Both the position numbers and the translations under genes were made by a program. A DNA stretch of 64,000 bases from assembly GCA_036277115.1 (NCBI GenBank), contig DASUNM010000023.1:62001-126000 (forward strand), in the 5' to 3' direction. The notes below the pieces were generated by a model. That model saw only the letters and a list, made by a program, of their open reading frames with translations. It had not been told where the DNA came from and did not search any database. This DNA is from Pyrinomonadaceae bacterium. Lineage in GTDB: Bacteria > Acidobacteriota > Blastocatellia > Pyrinomonadales > Pyrinomonadaceae. Below, one piece after another: positions 9,421 to 17,643 of the stretch. The first letter of the stretch is position 1. Each line of letters starts with the position of its first letter.

Positions 9421-10211
9421 CCAGAGTTTCGCTGCTCCAATTTTTCCACCCGCGCATCGAGGGCACGCCGGCCTCGATCCTCGAGGATCGCTGCCTCACT
9501 GACTTCCAACGAAAGCTGCTTAAACAACACGCGCTGCTCATCGCGCAGTTCGTTGGCTGTTTCGGCTATCTGTTGCGCGAGGCTGGTTTCAGTCAGGCGC
9601 TGCTCCGCGCGCAGTGTGTTGGCAGTTTCCGCACTCTGTTGCGCCAGGCCGTTCAGCATGTCATTGACGCGCGCCAGCGCGGCCTTAGTCTCAGTCAATC
9701 GAGTTTGGACCTCGGTGCGATCCTTTACCTGAGCTGCACGCAGCCGCTCTAATTCCGGCGCCTGTTTTTCGAGTAGCGAGCGCAACGAGTGAACTTCGCG
9801 CTCGAGGGCTTCCAATTTCTGATCGCGTGCGGCCGCGTGTTCGCGCTCCGCCGCGACCACAGTAAGAATATCCTTCAAGGCGTGATGGACGGCTGCGTTA
9901 AAGTTGACCTGTTCCCAGGTAAACCACCGCGTGAGGCCCTTGAACGAGTTCTTTATCCACAATTCCGCCCGCGCCAGAGCGCCGCTCCGATTGCTGACTA
10001 CCGGGGGCAGCCGGTCCCAGGCCCGCGCGGTCACGCTCAAGTCAGCTGCCACTCGCTCCAGATTTTCATTACGAGCTACTGCCGGTTCCATCAATCCATT
10101 TGGTGATGGCTTCGGCTGGGTGACGTCTGCCGGAAGTGTGGCGGCGGTACGCTCTTCAGCCCGAACGCGCTCGCGAATCTCATTAAGGATGGTTTCCACG
10201 TCGCTGCTCAT
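9417..10211 (-). CDS. Coiled-coil protein of the glycan locus
   Basis: 264 residues. The first 110 hold a conserved-looking block (WDRLPPVVSNRSGALARAEL, then TRWFTWEQVNFNAAVHHAL). From about 115 to 260 the sequence is almost continuous heptad-type helix rich in Glu, Ala, Leu, Arg and Gln, a long coiled coil. There is no signal peptide or membrane segment, so it is likely cytosolic. It overlaps the start of the methyltransferase gene and sits 78 bases after the Wzt-like gene. In E. coli O9a a coiled coil within the methyltransferase WbdD acts as a ruler for chain length. Here coiled coil and methyltransferase are separate, adjacent genes, so a similar job is a reasonable but unproved guess. 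Confidence 0.75.
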   Translation of the reverse strand: MSSDVETILNEIRERVRAEERTAATLPADVTQPKPSPNGLMEPAVARNENLERVAADLSVTARAWDRLPPVVSNRSGALARAELWIKNSFKGLTRWFTWEQVNFNAAVHHALKDILTVVAAEREHAAARDQKLEALEREVHSLRSLLEKQAPELERLRAAQVKDRTEVQTRLTETKAALARVNDMLNGLAQQSAETANTLRAEQRLTETSLAQQIAETANELRDEQRVLFKQLSLEVSEAAILEDRGRRALDARVEKLEQRNSG

Positions 10212-10289
10212 GTTTTCAATAGGTGACGCAAAACTTCGAAGCGCTTGCAGGCAACAAAGCGATAAGAACGTCGAGCCAACTCCATATGC

Positions 10290-11636
10290 TCAGACGGCCG
10301 TCACGGGTTCGGCAGCCGAATCAAGTTGGTGAGCGTCGAGCGTTTTCGAACTGCCCTGTTCGATTCGCCGCGCGGTTGCGGTCGCATTCAGATTGGCGAC
10401 GCCTTCAGTCAATATCGCACTGGTTACGCGAAAGAAAATTACACCGTCCATCCAATCATATGCCTCGCCGTCCCGGCTGTGAATGGCGCAGGAGATCGAA
10501 TACTGATCCACACCCAGCCAACAGTTGAAAGCGAACTTCACCTCGAGCGCGTCGCCACGTTGGATTGCGCCAAACTCGATCTGCTGCTCCTCCGTATTGG
10601 TGCCAAAGGCGCTGATGCCGTGCCGGTTGCGAATCAGGAAGCCGATGACCGGATTATCTATGTGGCGATTTGCCCGAGCCACGATGCGCATCGTGACGGC
10701 AGCTCCTGTCTCAACGATTTCGACGCGCCGGTGATTTGCGTCCTTCAGTTCGGCAGCGACCAGTTCAGCGGCGTGATTTCCATGACGATAGGTATAAGCA
10801 GGCGGCTCAAAAATTTGAAGTTCCGCGAGCTCGGCGTCAGTCGTGCGCTCTGTTTCGGCGTCGAAAGCGAGCTCGCGGTCCATAATGATCTTCTGGTAGA
10901 GGTTCAGTACGTCAGGCGGCGCCCCGTCGGCGATTATCTTCCCATGATTCATCAGGATGGCGCGCGAGCACAGCGCTCGTACGGCTGCCAGATCATGCGA
11001 AACGAATAACACGGTGGTGCCGCGCTCCTGCAATTCGTCGATGCGGCGCAGGCAGCGATTCTGAAAAACGGAATCACCCACCGCCAGCGCTTCGTCCACC
11101 AGGAGAACATCCGGTTCGATGGTGGCCGCAATGGCAAACGCGAGCCGCACGTACATGCCGCTGGAATACGTTTTGACGGGTTGATGAACGAAGTCGCCAA
11201 TTTCGGCGAAGCGCTCGATTTCCGGCAGCAGCTTTTCGGTCTGAGAGCGTGAGAAACCCATGAGCGACGAATTCATGAAGATGTTCTCAATGCCCGTGAA
11301 CTCAGGATTAAAACCGGCACCCAACTCGAGCAGCGCGGCGATCCGTCCGTCGTAGTGGACGCTGCCGTGCGTCGGCTCGAGCGTGCCGGTGATGATCTGT
11401 AACAGCGTCGATTTACCGCTGCCGTTCGGTCCGATGATTCCGGTTGTGGTTCCCTTTTCAATTTCGAAGCTGACGTCTTGCAGTGCCCAGAACTCCTGAT
11501 GGCGCTTAAGACGTCCGCGCGTGAGCGACTCTTTCAGGCGGTCGATCGGCTTCGCATAGATGCGATATTGCTTGGAAAGATTTTCGACGCGGAGGGCCAA
11601 ATTCACATGGTGGAATTTAGCAGAAGTGACCGGCAA
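10290..11636 (-). CDS. wzt: ABC transporter ATPase with Wzt-like C-terminal glycan-binding domain
   Basis: Residues 1-255 are a complete ABC ATPase: Walker A GPNGSGKST (69-77), signature YSSGM (157-161), Walker B LLVDEALAVGD (178-188), and switch His in FVSHDLAAV. The LLELGAGFNPEFTGIENI segment is typical of polysaccharide-export ATPases (Wzt, KpsT, TagH type). Residues about 270-430 are a beta-rich C-terminal extension (VTMRIVARANRHIDNPVIGFLIRN...), matching the Wzt domain that recognises the modified end of the glycan before export. The longest start is a TTG at 11636 without a clear ribosome-binding site; a GTG at 11606 is an alternative. Its membrane partner (Wzm) is not in this window. 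Family assignment is firm; substrate unknown. Confidence 0.9.
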   Translation of the reverse strand: MPVTSAKFHHVNLALRVENLSKQYRIYAKPIDRLKESLTRGRLKRHQEFWALQDVSFEIEKGTTTGIIGPNGSGKSTLLQIITGTLEPTHGSVHYDGRIAALLELGAGFNPEFTGIENIFMNSSLMGFSRSQTEKLLPEIERFAEIGDFVHQPVKTYSSGMYVRLAFAIAATIEPDVLLVDEALAVGDSVFQNRCLRRIDELQERGTTVLFVSHDLAAVRALCSRAILMNHGKIIADGAPPDVLNLYQKIIMDRELAFDAETERTTDAELAELQIFEPPAYTYRHGNHAAELVAAELKDANHRRVEIVETGAAVTMRIVARANRHIDNPVIGFLIRNRHGISAFGTNTEEQQIEFGAIQRGDALEVKFAFNCWLGVDQYSISCAIHSRDGEAYDWMDGVIFFRVTSAILTEGVANLNATATARRIEQGSSKTLDAHQLDSAAEPVTAV

Positions 11637-11816
11637 AGCGGTAAGGGCGAGGCGCAGAAGGCAAACGGGCGAAGGGCAAGAACCCGGAGCTAAAAGCTAG
11701 GCAGCAAAGACTGACCGCAATTTCCGGGCGCTAAGCGGAATGTCAACAACCAAAGAGAAAGGGCCAGGAGTAGGATTTTCTCCCACCCCTGGCCCATAGC
11801 TCTTTTCCCTTGCTGT
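11637..11816. other. Gap between wzt-like gene and TIGR03118/CHRD gene
   Basis: 180 bases. The right half holds a rho-independent terminator for the upstream minus-strand gene (separate entry). I see no convincing promoter for the wzt-like gene, which must nevertheless start its transcript here. Confidence 0.5.
11755..11794 (-). terminator. Rho-independent terminator after the TIGR03118/CHRD gene
   Basis: Read on the minus strand, a 15-bp stem beginning GGGCCAGGGGTGGGA pairs across a short GAAAA loop with TCCTACTCCTGGCCC (two G-T pairs) and is followed by TTTCTCTTT. It lies 22 bases past the stop at 11817, which separates this gene from the wzt-like operon downstream. Confidence 0.85.
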
Positions 11817-14669
11817 TTAGCTTGGGCCGAAGCGCTGGCGGTACTCGGCCGACGAGATAAAGGCCTTGACCATCTCAGCCTTGATGAAGTCGCCATTGAA
11901 CGAATTCAACTTATTGAGCCAGAAGTTGAATCCAGCGGTGTCCGGGTCGCGGCGCAGGTAACCGAAGTACTGCATCGCAACGAAGGCCGTGTTGAATTCG
12001 CGTGTCTGCATCTCTTCGGCCTCGGCTACGGCGCGAAGCACTTGCGCGCGCGTCAAAGTAGCGCCGTTCAACCCTGCCACGAGTGAGTTGCGGAAGGCGT
12101 CGGCCGCGGGGAAGTTGCCGCGGATCTCGCCCCCCGGGAACTGTGTCGTGTGGAAGTTGAGGTAGGCGCGCCCCTCACGGAGGTTACTGAGCTGCGCGGC
12201 GAGCGTCGTGGTGTTGCCTTCCGGCGCATCCCATTTACCTCTGAACGTGCCGCCGACGCCGGGAGCGAAGGGCGTCACCACCGCGTCGTTCGGATTGTTG
12301 TCGTTAAAGGGCGTGCCGATGAATCCCCAGACCACGGGGCCGTTGACGCCAGGCGCGACCGCCGCGCCCGCATGGATGTGCGCCGCGGTCAGGTTGTCGT
12401 TGGTGTCAGCGGTCTGCGCGCCGGTGAAGTCGATGTTGTTGACTGTCCCCGTCACCGTCAGCGCGGTCTGGGCGCTGTTGAACTGAAGCCGCGCCGTGCC
12501 GGACGATATGGGTCGCGCCGCGCCCGTCGTGGTTGTCGGGGTCACCGTTCCAGGCTCCTGCGCGTTCGTCATCTGCAGAACGAAGAGTCTTACCTGGCTC
12601 GGCGAAAGTCCCGCCGAGGCGAGCAGGTTGTCCACGTATTGCTCGTTCGTCAGCGTCGACGGATAAGCAGCGACGAACTGGGGACGCGTCACGAACTGGT
12701 TGAAATACGCGACCTTGTTCGCTTCGAGCACCTCATCATCGTCAGGCGCGCCGAAAATGTAATCCCGCTGAAGCGCCTGCGTGTCGCGCATGAAGTCACC
12801 GTAGAGGACTGGCGCGGGCGAGCCTGAAGCGTTTGCGCCAAAAGCCACGCGGTGCGTCAGATAAGCGAGGTACCCTGTACGTTGAAACTCGAGAGAGAGG
12901 AAGAAGGCTGCCGAGACGTGAATTCTCTTCACCTCACGGCACTGTGCAGACGCGCCGCATGACTCGATCTCGTTGGTCCAGAAGGCGAGCCCAGCCGCAT
13001 CGGGCTCGCGATTGAGAAAGTCCAGGTAGTGCTGGCGGACGAAGAAGGCTGAGCCGTCGATGACGTTACTAGCGGGCAAGCCAATATCGTTGTCGAGGAT
13101 GGTGATCTCGGCCGTGTTCGGGCTTCCCAGTCCAACACCCGCGCCCGTCGGGTTCGAGAGTTGGAGGTGGATAATCTCGTCAATTTCGTCGCGCGTGTCG
13201 TTGACGAGCAGGAGGCGGAAGGTCTTCGAGGTTTCGCCCGGAGCGAAGGTGAGCGTGCCGAGCGCGATCTCGTAGTCACTCTTCTGATTGGCGTTTATGT
13301 CTGGTGCGGGCGTCGGGGTCGGTGACGGCGTCGGCGTCGGTGACGGGGCCGCAAAAAAGTCGAAGGTGTTGTAGTTGATCGTAGCCGTGCCCGACACGTC
13401 GCCCGTGCGCGTCACCGTCACATCAATGTGGCCGGAGCCCTCGTCGATGGCGAATTCGGTGTCGGCGAACTGGATGAGCGAGGTGGCCGAGGCGGTCGTC
13501 GGGTTGAGCTTGCCAAAGACGCCATGCTGCTCCTCGCCGATGCCGGCGGCGAAGTAGAGCGTATCCACGTTGCCGCCACTTCCACCATTACCGAACTTCA
13601 AATCCCACAGCTCGTCGATGACGATGCCGTTGCCCGACTCGTCCTGGAGCGTGCCGAGAAAGGCGCCGGTCGTCGGGTTGTAGGCATGGATGGACGGGTT
13701 GCCCTCGCCGAAGTTGCCGACGAGGAGTGCGCCCCCGAAGATGCCGAAAGACGCGGGCGCTACAGTCACGCCCCACGGTGAGTTGAGCGCGCCGTTGTTG
13801 ATACCGAAGGTCAGGTCGCGGACGCCGTTGGCGTTGAAGCGGCGGACGAAACCGTTGCCGACACCCGCCTCGTCAAACCCGTCAGGGCCGACCTTGGCGT
13901 AGGCGACATAGAGCGAGCCGCCGATGGCCTGAATGTTGAAAGGGTGAAAGGTGTTTCCCATCGTCGCCGGGATGGTCGGGTCGGCGAAGGGGAAGCTGGC
14001 CGCGGGCTGCAAAGCGAACGAAGTGTTGAAGACATCAATCTTGCCGTTGGCGAAGTCGGCCGCATAAAGGAAGTTGCCCGAGCCGTTGTTGGCGTAGGCC
14101 AGACCCGTGTAGACATGACCGGGGTGACTGGCCGCGGTGACGGCGGTTACCGAACTGGCGGCCGGCGCGTTCGGGTCCCAGCCCGTGATATTGCCGGTGA
14201 TCGAGGCGAAGAGGAAATTCGCCCCGCACGGCGCGCTGGCGCAAGGCCCGGGCAAAACGAACTCTGTAGCGACCGGGTTGGCAACTGTCCCCGTCGGCAG
14301 GCCACCGGGGATGGTCACGGTCTGCGGACTTGGGTTGAGCGTTACGGGCGCGCCCGAAGGTTGGTCGCCGCGAATGAGTTGCGTCGTACTCGTCCCGTTG
14401 TTGGCGACCCAGAAGGGGCTACTCGCAGTCAGCGAAATGCCCCACGGGTTGACGAGCAACGGGTCGAGGACGGGCGCATAGCCAGGCACGTCCGAGACGA
14501 GCGTCGTCAGCCGGTAGGCTGAACCAGGAGCGATAACGGGAATATCTGGCTGTTGCGCAGTCACCCGGCGGTTAAGCCGCGAAGAAGACAGCATTAACGT
14601 CAATGAGCCGGCCAGTATTAGGCCGATCAGAATGTAGGGACGACGTGCAGCCCGACGAATTTCGCGCAT
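11817..14669 (-). CDS. Secreted TIGR03118 / Calx-beta / DUF4214 protein with an inserted CHRD domain
   Basis: A signal peptide (about residues 1-38) leads into a TIGR03118-type propeller-like region (50-390: NPWGISLTA, HVYTGLAYAN, GGALLVGNFG, LYFAAGIGEEQHGVFG). A Calx-beta domain (400-528) follows, with a Thr/Pro linker (442-456) in one of its loops. DUF4214-type sequence spans 540-690 and again 856-950. Between the halves, residues 718-853 form a CHRD domain (AAHIHAGAA..., YLNFHTTQFPGGEIRG). The 764-residue paralogue at 5774 has the same DUF4214 region without interruption, so CHRD is a nested insertion. The ATG start has a strong AGGAGGA site 7 bases upstream. A terminator follows. A role on the cell surface is inferred; molecular function is unknown. 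Confidence 0.85.
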   Translation of the reverse strand: MREIRRAARRPYILIGLILAGSLTLMLSSSRLNRRVTAQQPDIPVIAPGSAYRLTTLVSDVPGYAPVLDPLLVNPWGISLTASSPFWVANNGTSTTQLIRGDQPSGAPVTLNPSPQTVTIPGGLPTGTVANPVATEFVLPGPCASAPCGANFLFASITGNITGWDPNAPAASSVTAVTAASHPGHVYTGLAYANNGSGNFLYAADFANGKIDVFNTSFALQPAASFPFADPTIPATMGNTFHPFNIQAIGGSLYVAYAKVGPDGFDEAGVGNGFVRRFNANGVRDLTFGINNGALNSPWGVTVAPASFGIFGGALLVGNFGEGNPSIHAYNPTTGAFLGTLQDESGNGIVIDELWDLKFGNGGSGGNVDTLYFAAGIGEEQHGVFGKLNPTTASATSLIQFADTEFAIDEGSGHIDVTVTRTGDVSGTATINYNTFDFFAAPSPTPTPSPTPTPAPDINANQKSDYEIALGTLTFAPGETSKTFRLLLVNDTRDEIDEIIHLQLSNPTGAGVGLGSPNTAEITILDNDIGLPASNVIDGSAFFVRQHYLDFLNREPDAAGLAFWTNEIESCGASAQCREVKRIHVSAAFFLSLEFQRTGYLAYLTHRVAFGANASGSPAPVLYGDFMRDTQALQRDYIFGAPDDDEVLEANKVAYFNQFVTRPQFVAAYPSTLTNEQYVDNLLASAGLSPSQVRLFVLQMTNAQEPGTVTPTTTTGAARPISSGTARLQFNSAQTALTVTGTVNNIDFTGAQTADTNDNLTAAHIHAGAAVAPGVNGPVVWGFIGTPFNDNNPNDAVVTPFAPGVGGTFRGKWDAPEGNTTTLAAQLSNLREGRAYLNFHTTQFPGGEIRGNFPAADAFRNSLVAGLNGATLTRAQVLRAVAEAEEMQTREFNTAFVAMQYFGYLRRDPDTAGFNFWLNKLNSFNGDFIKAEMVKAFISSAEYRQRFGPS

Positions 14670-14873
14670 GGACAGTTCCTCCTGAGTAGTTTGGACGTGA
14701 CGCAGAAAATGGGGGGATTATTTCTGACAGGAGAGAACTCCCGTCGCTAATTTTACTGAACCTCAATAAAGCCGAATGCGCGAAACTTTATGCTCGAACA
14801 TTCAACCCTGTCAAGTAATTCCGTCAATTTGTTGAACGGCCTTCTCAAACCTCTGATGTCGAACTGAAAACAG

Positions 14874-14908
14874 AAAAGCCCGCGCAAGTTTTCATCGCGC
14901 GAGCTTTA
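14874..14908 (-). terminator. Rho-independent terminator after the PD40-like protein gene
   Basis: On the minus strand AAAGCTCGCGC pairs with GCGCGGGCTTT across an 11-base loop and runs into CTTTTCTGTTTT. It lies about 26 bases past the stop at 14934. The rest of the 14670-14933 gap shows no gene. Confidence 0.75.
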
Positions 14909-14933
14909 AGTCGAACCGAGAGTCCATTAACGA

Positions 14934-17468
14934 TTAGGGATTGATCTTCACCAGTGGCGGACTATCACCCGGCGTGGGCCGGCTGGTTGCTGCGCCCACT
15001 CGTACAACGACGGGAAGATTATCACCGCGATCGACTGTTGACGGCAGCGTGAACGTTACCAGATCAAAGCCGGGCTGGTCCGTTGGTACGTTCGATGTGG
15101 CCACAATCGGGGTGGTCCCAATAATCACACTGATAAGGCTGGCCGTGGTGGCGCGCACTCCGGTCAGATGCAACTCAAGTACTGTCGGCACCGGAGACCC
15201 GCTGGCGTTTGGCGAAGTGACGTTGAATGGTTCCATCTGGCATCCGGATACCGCCGGATTTGTAACGTTACAAATCACGGCGCGGCCGTTGGGGCCATTC
15301 GTAGTTGTTTCAATGTCAGGCTGCGCGGCGACAATCGCAATGTTGCCCCGAATCACAGTGCCATTGTTGTTGATGACGATCGGATAGACGCCGGCGGGAA
15401 GACCGCGCGGCACCACAAACGAAATCGCGGACGAACTCACTGAATAAATTCCGGCGGCGGCGCCCCTGATTGAAACCGACACGCCTTTAAGCTCGACCGG
15501 CAAGGCCGGCCCGAAACTCGTCACTGATGCGTTTACCGTTGCCCCGGCTGCAGGCGCGAGGCTCGCACTTGAAGTGATCCGGGCCAACTCGCCCGCGGCC
15601 AATCCCGGCGCAACCAGTGGTCCGGCCGCCGGACTTCCAGTGGGGCTGGGACTCGGTGAAGGCGAAGGACTACCGCTGGGACTGGCAGTCGGCGATGGAG
15701 AAGCGACGGGAGCGAGACTCGCGCCCGTGAGTACTGAAATCGTCGCCGATGAATCCGTGGTCGCAAGCGGCACCAGATTGTAGTAAACCTCAGCCGAGAA
15801 ATCTCCGTTACCGCCACCCAATTCAGCGCCGCCGTAGGTGAACGCCACGCGCCGTCGTGAATTGCTCGGCAAAGAGTTCAACGGTGCAAGCACGTTAGTT
15901 GAGGTGATGTTGGTTAATCGGGTAAACGGACCGGCTGTCTGCGCCGGCAGTGACGTCGCGAATAGCTGCGTCACGCGTCCGGGATTCATTCCCGTGAGGT
16001 CCTGATCGCTTGTCGGGAACGTGCCGTCGCTTTTGAAGTTAAGGGCTGAACTGAACACGACTGTTCCCGGACTGGTGCCGGTATAGTCGGTGAATCCCGG
16101 GAAGTGGGTGACGGTTATCTCGAGCGCTGACGTAGAGCGTGGTCCCACCTGCGCAAATGTATCGCTCAGGCTGTCATAGACGAAAGCCGCGAAGAAGTCT
16201 TTGTTGGTCGCGCTATTCGCCTTGGGATCATCTGCCAGCGACGCGAAGACAATGTATCGCCCATCGCGACTCAAGCGTCTGCCGAGCGTAAACAAAACCG
16301 CACTCGTGTTTCTTGTCTTGGTTACCTGGCGCAGACTGCCGGCGACGATCGCTGCGCCGTTATAAGTGGCGAGGTAGATCTCACTGTTACCTTTACCCCC
16401 GCCGTCGTCATTGTTCGCTGTCAAGTTGGCGTTCGATGAAAAAGCGAGCGTAAAAGCGCCGCCACTACCCGCAATGTTCGCGTTCCCGTTGCGGATCGGG
16501 GACGCATTATCTGTCGTTATCGTGCTCGTGGCTTGCGTGAAAATACCTGTGCCGCGATTGAAGAGAAAGATTTCAGGATTCGGGATTTGGCCCGTATCGA
16601 CATTACCGGGCGGCACAAGATCGCGAGTCGAAACGAACGCAATCACATCGCCGGCATCGCTGATTGTGGCGTCGAGGTTATCGTCGGCGTAGAAAGGAGC
16701 ACATACGCCTAGTGGACAATTCGGATTAGCTGAACCCGGCAGCGGCGCGCGACTGGCAGGCGTATTCGTCACTCGAGTAAACGTTCCCGTGCTCAAGTCC
16801 TGAAATGCGAGGTCCGCACCTTCAGCCAAATTCACTGCATCAGGAACGGTGAACTGGTAGGTCCAGATCTCGGTATTCATGTCCGTGTTCGTCGGCGCGC
16901 CCGGGTCCGTCCCGTCAAACAGAGCAGGCGTCACGGGTGCATTCGAGCTGAACACAATCGTGTACGTTCGGTTACCCGCCGAGAGCACCGGCTCAGCACT
17001 GATCATCGGCCGGCGGTTCGTGATTTCGATCTTAATACTGGTGGGGTCGATCGGAGTTGGCGTCGGACTGGCCGTCGGCGACGGGCTGACGGACGGGCTT
17101 GGACTCGGACTAGGAGAAGGCGACGGACTGCCCGCGGGATTCAGCACACTTCGCGTGTTCGTCAGTTGAAAAATTCGCCGCTGAGCGTAGTCATACAGGA
17201 AAATCTCGCTGTTCCCGTCGGTGTTAGCCGGGCTCTTGGTGGCCCCAGTCTGTCCCGGCTTAAGTGTCGACGCGTCGGCAACAGATTCAAACACGACAAA
17301 TCGTCCGTTGGCCGAAATGTCTGTCGCGAACGAATTGCCGTTCGCGCTGGTGACCTGCGCGACAAATGCGTCGGGAGTGGTAGCGGTTGTTTGGGCCGAA
17401 GAAAGCGCGCCCGCAACCAGCATGCACGCGGCTGCGGCACACAAAATGGCAAATAGAAGTCTCAGCAT
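14934..17468 (-). CDS. Secreted PD40/TolB-like propeller protein with Ser/Pro linkers
   Basis: A signal peptide (LLFAILCAAAACMLVAGALSS, cleavage near SAQ) starts the protein. Blades such as DISANGRFVVFES, ISDAGDVIAFVSTRD and LSRDGRYIVFASLADD with NSEIFLYD or NPEIFLFN partners are PD40 (WD40-like, TolB-type) repeats. Two low-complexity linkers, repeated Ser-Pro units around 113-140 and 595-620, separate domains. The last 200 residues (LPVELKGVSVSIRG..., ISFVVPRGLPAGVYPIVI) resemble the TIGR03437-type Solibacter C-terminal domain. It is followed by a terminator and looks like a single-gene unit. Ligand and function are unknown; an extracellular or periplasmic location is likely. Confidence 0.75.
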   Translation of the reverse strand: MLRLLFAILCAAAACMLVAGALSSAQTTATTPDAFVAQVTSANGNSFATDISANGRFVVFESVADASTLKPGQTGATKSPANTDGNSEIFLYDYAQRRIFQLTNTRSVLNPAGSPSPSPSPSPSPSVSPSPTASPTPTPIDPTSIKIEITNRRPMISAEPVLSAGNRTYTIVFSSNAPVTPALFDGTDPGAPTNTDMNTEIWTYQFTVPDAVNLAEGADLAFQDLSTGTFTRVTNTPASRAPLPGSANPNCPLGVCAPFYADDNLDATISDAGDVIAFVSTRDLVPPGNVDTGQIPNPEIFLFNRGTGIFTQATSTITTDNASPIRNGNANIAGSGGAFTLAFSSNANLTANNDDGGGKGNSEIYLATYNGAAIVAGSLRQVTKTRNTSAVLFTLGRRLSRDGRYIVFASLADDPKANSATNKDFFAAFVYDSLSDTFAQVGPRSTSALEITVTHFPGFTDYTGTSPGTVVFSSALNFKSDGTFPTSDQDLTGMNPGRVTQLFATSLPAQTAGPFTRLTNITSTNVLAPLNSLPSNSRRRVAFTYGGAELGGGNGDFSAEVYYNLVPLATTDSSATISVLTGASLAPVASPSPTASPSGSPSPSPSPSPTGSPAAGPLVAPGLAAGELARITSSASLAPAAGATVNASVTSFGPALPVELKGVSVSIRGAAAGIYSVSSSAISFVVPRGLPAGVYPIVINNNGTVIRGNIAIVAAQPDIETTTNGPNGRAVICNVTNPAVSGCQMEPFNVTSPNASGSPVPTVLELHLTGVRATTASLISVIIGTTPIVATSNVPTDQPGFDLVTFTLPSTVDRGDNLPVVVRVGAATSRPTPGDSPPLVKINP

Positions 17469-17643
17469 GAAGATACCAACGAAATAATCAGTTGCTCACC
17501 GGGGATTGAGCCAAAATTAGAAACCGCAGTGTACTAACGGTCAGAGTGCGCCATTGTAATGGTTAGGCCGCGTGACAGCAAGCGAGCCTTGATCCAAGTC
17601 CTCACGCTTCGGATGCGCGAAAAACCGCCGCGGTTTACCGGAT

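Noticed and set aside
9476-9489. Palindrome GATCCTCGAGGATC in the coiled-coil gene
   Set aside because: It is inside a coding region, encodes ordinary helix residues and is not repeated elsewhere in the window.
14934-17468. Ser/Pro-rich segments as separate antigen-like repeat genes on the plus strand
   Set aside because: The plus-strand frames there (Gly/Val-rich) are mirror images of the Pro/Ser codons of the real gene.
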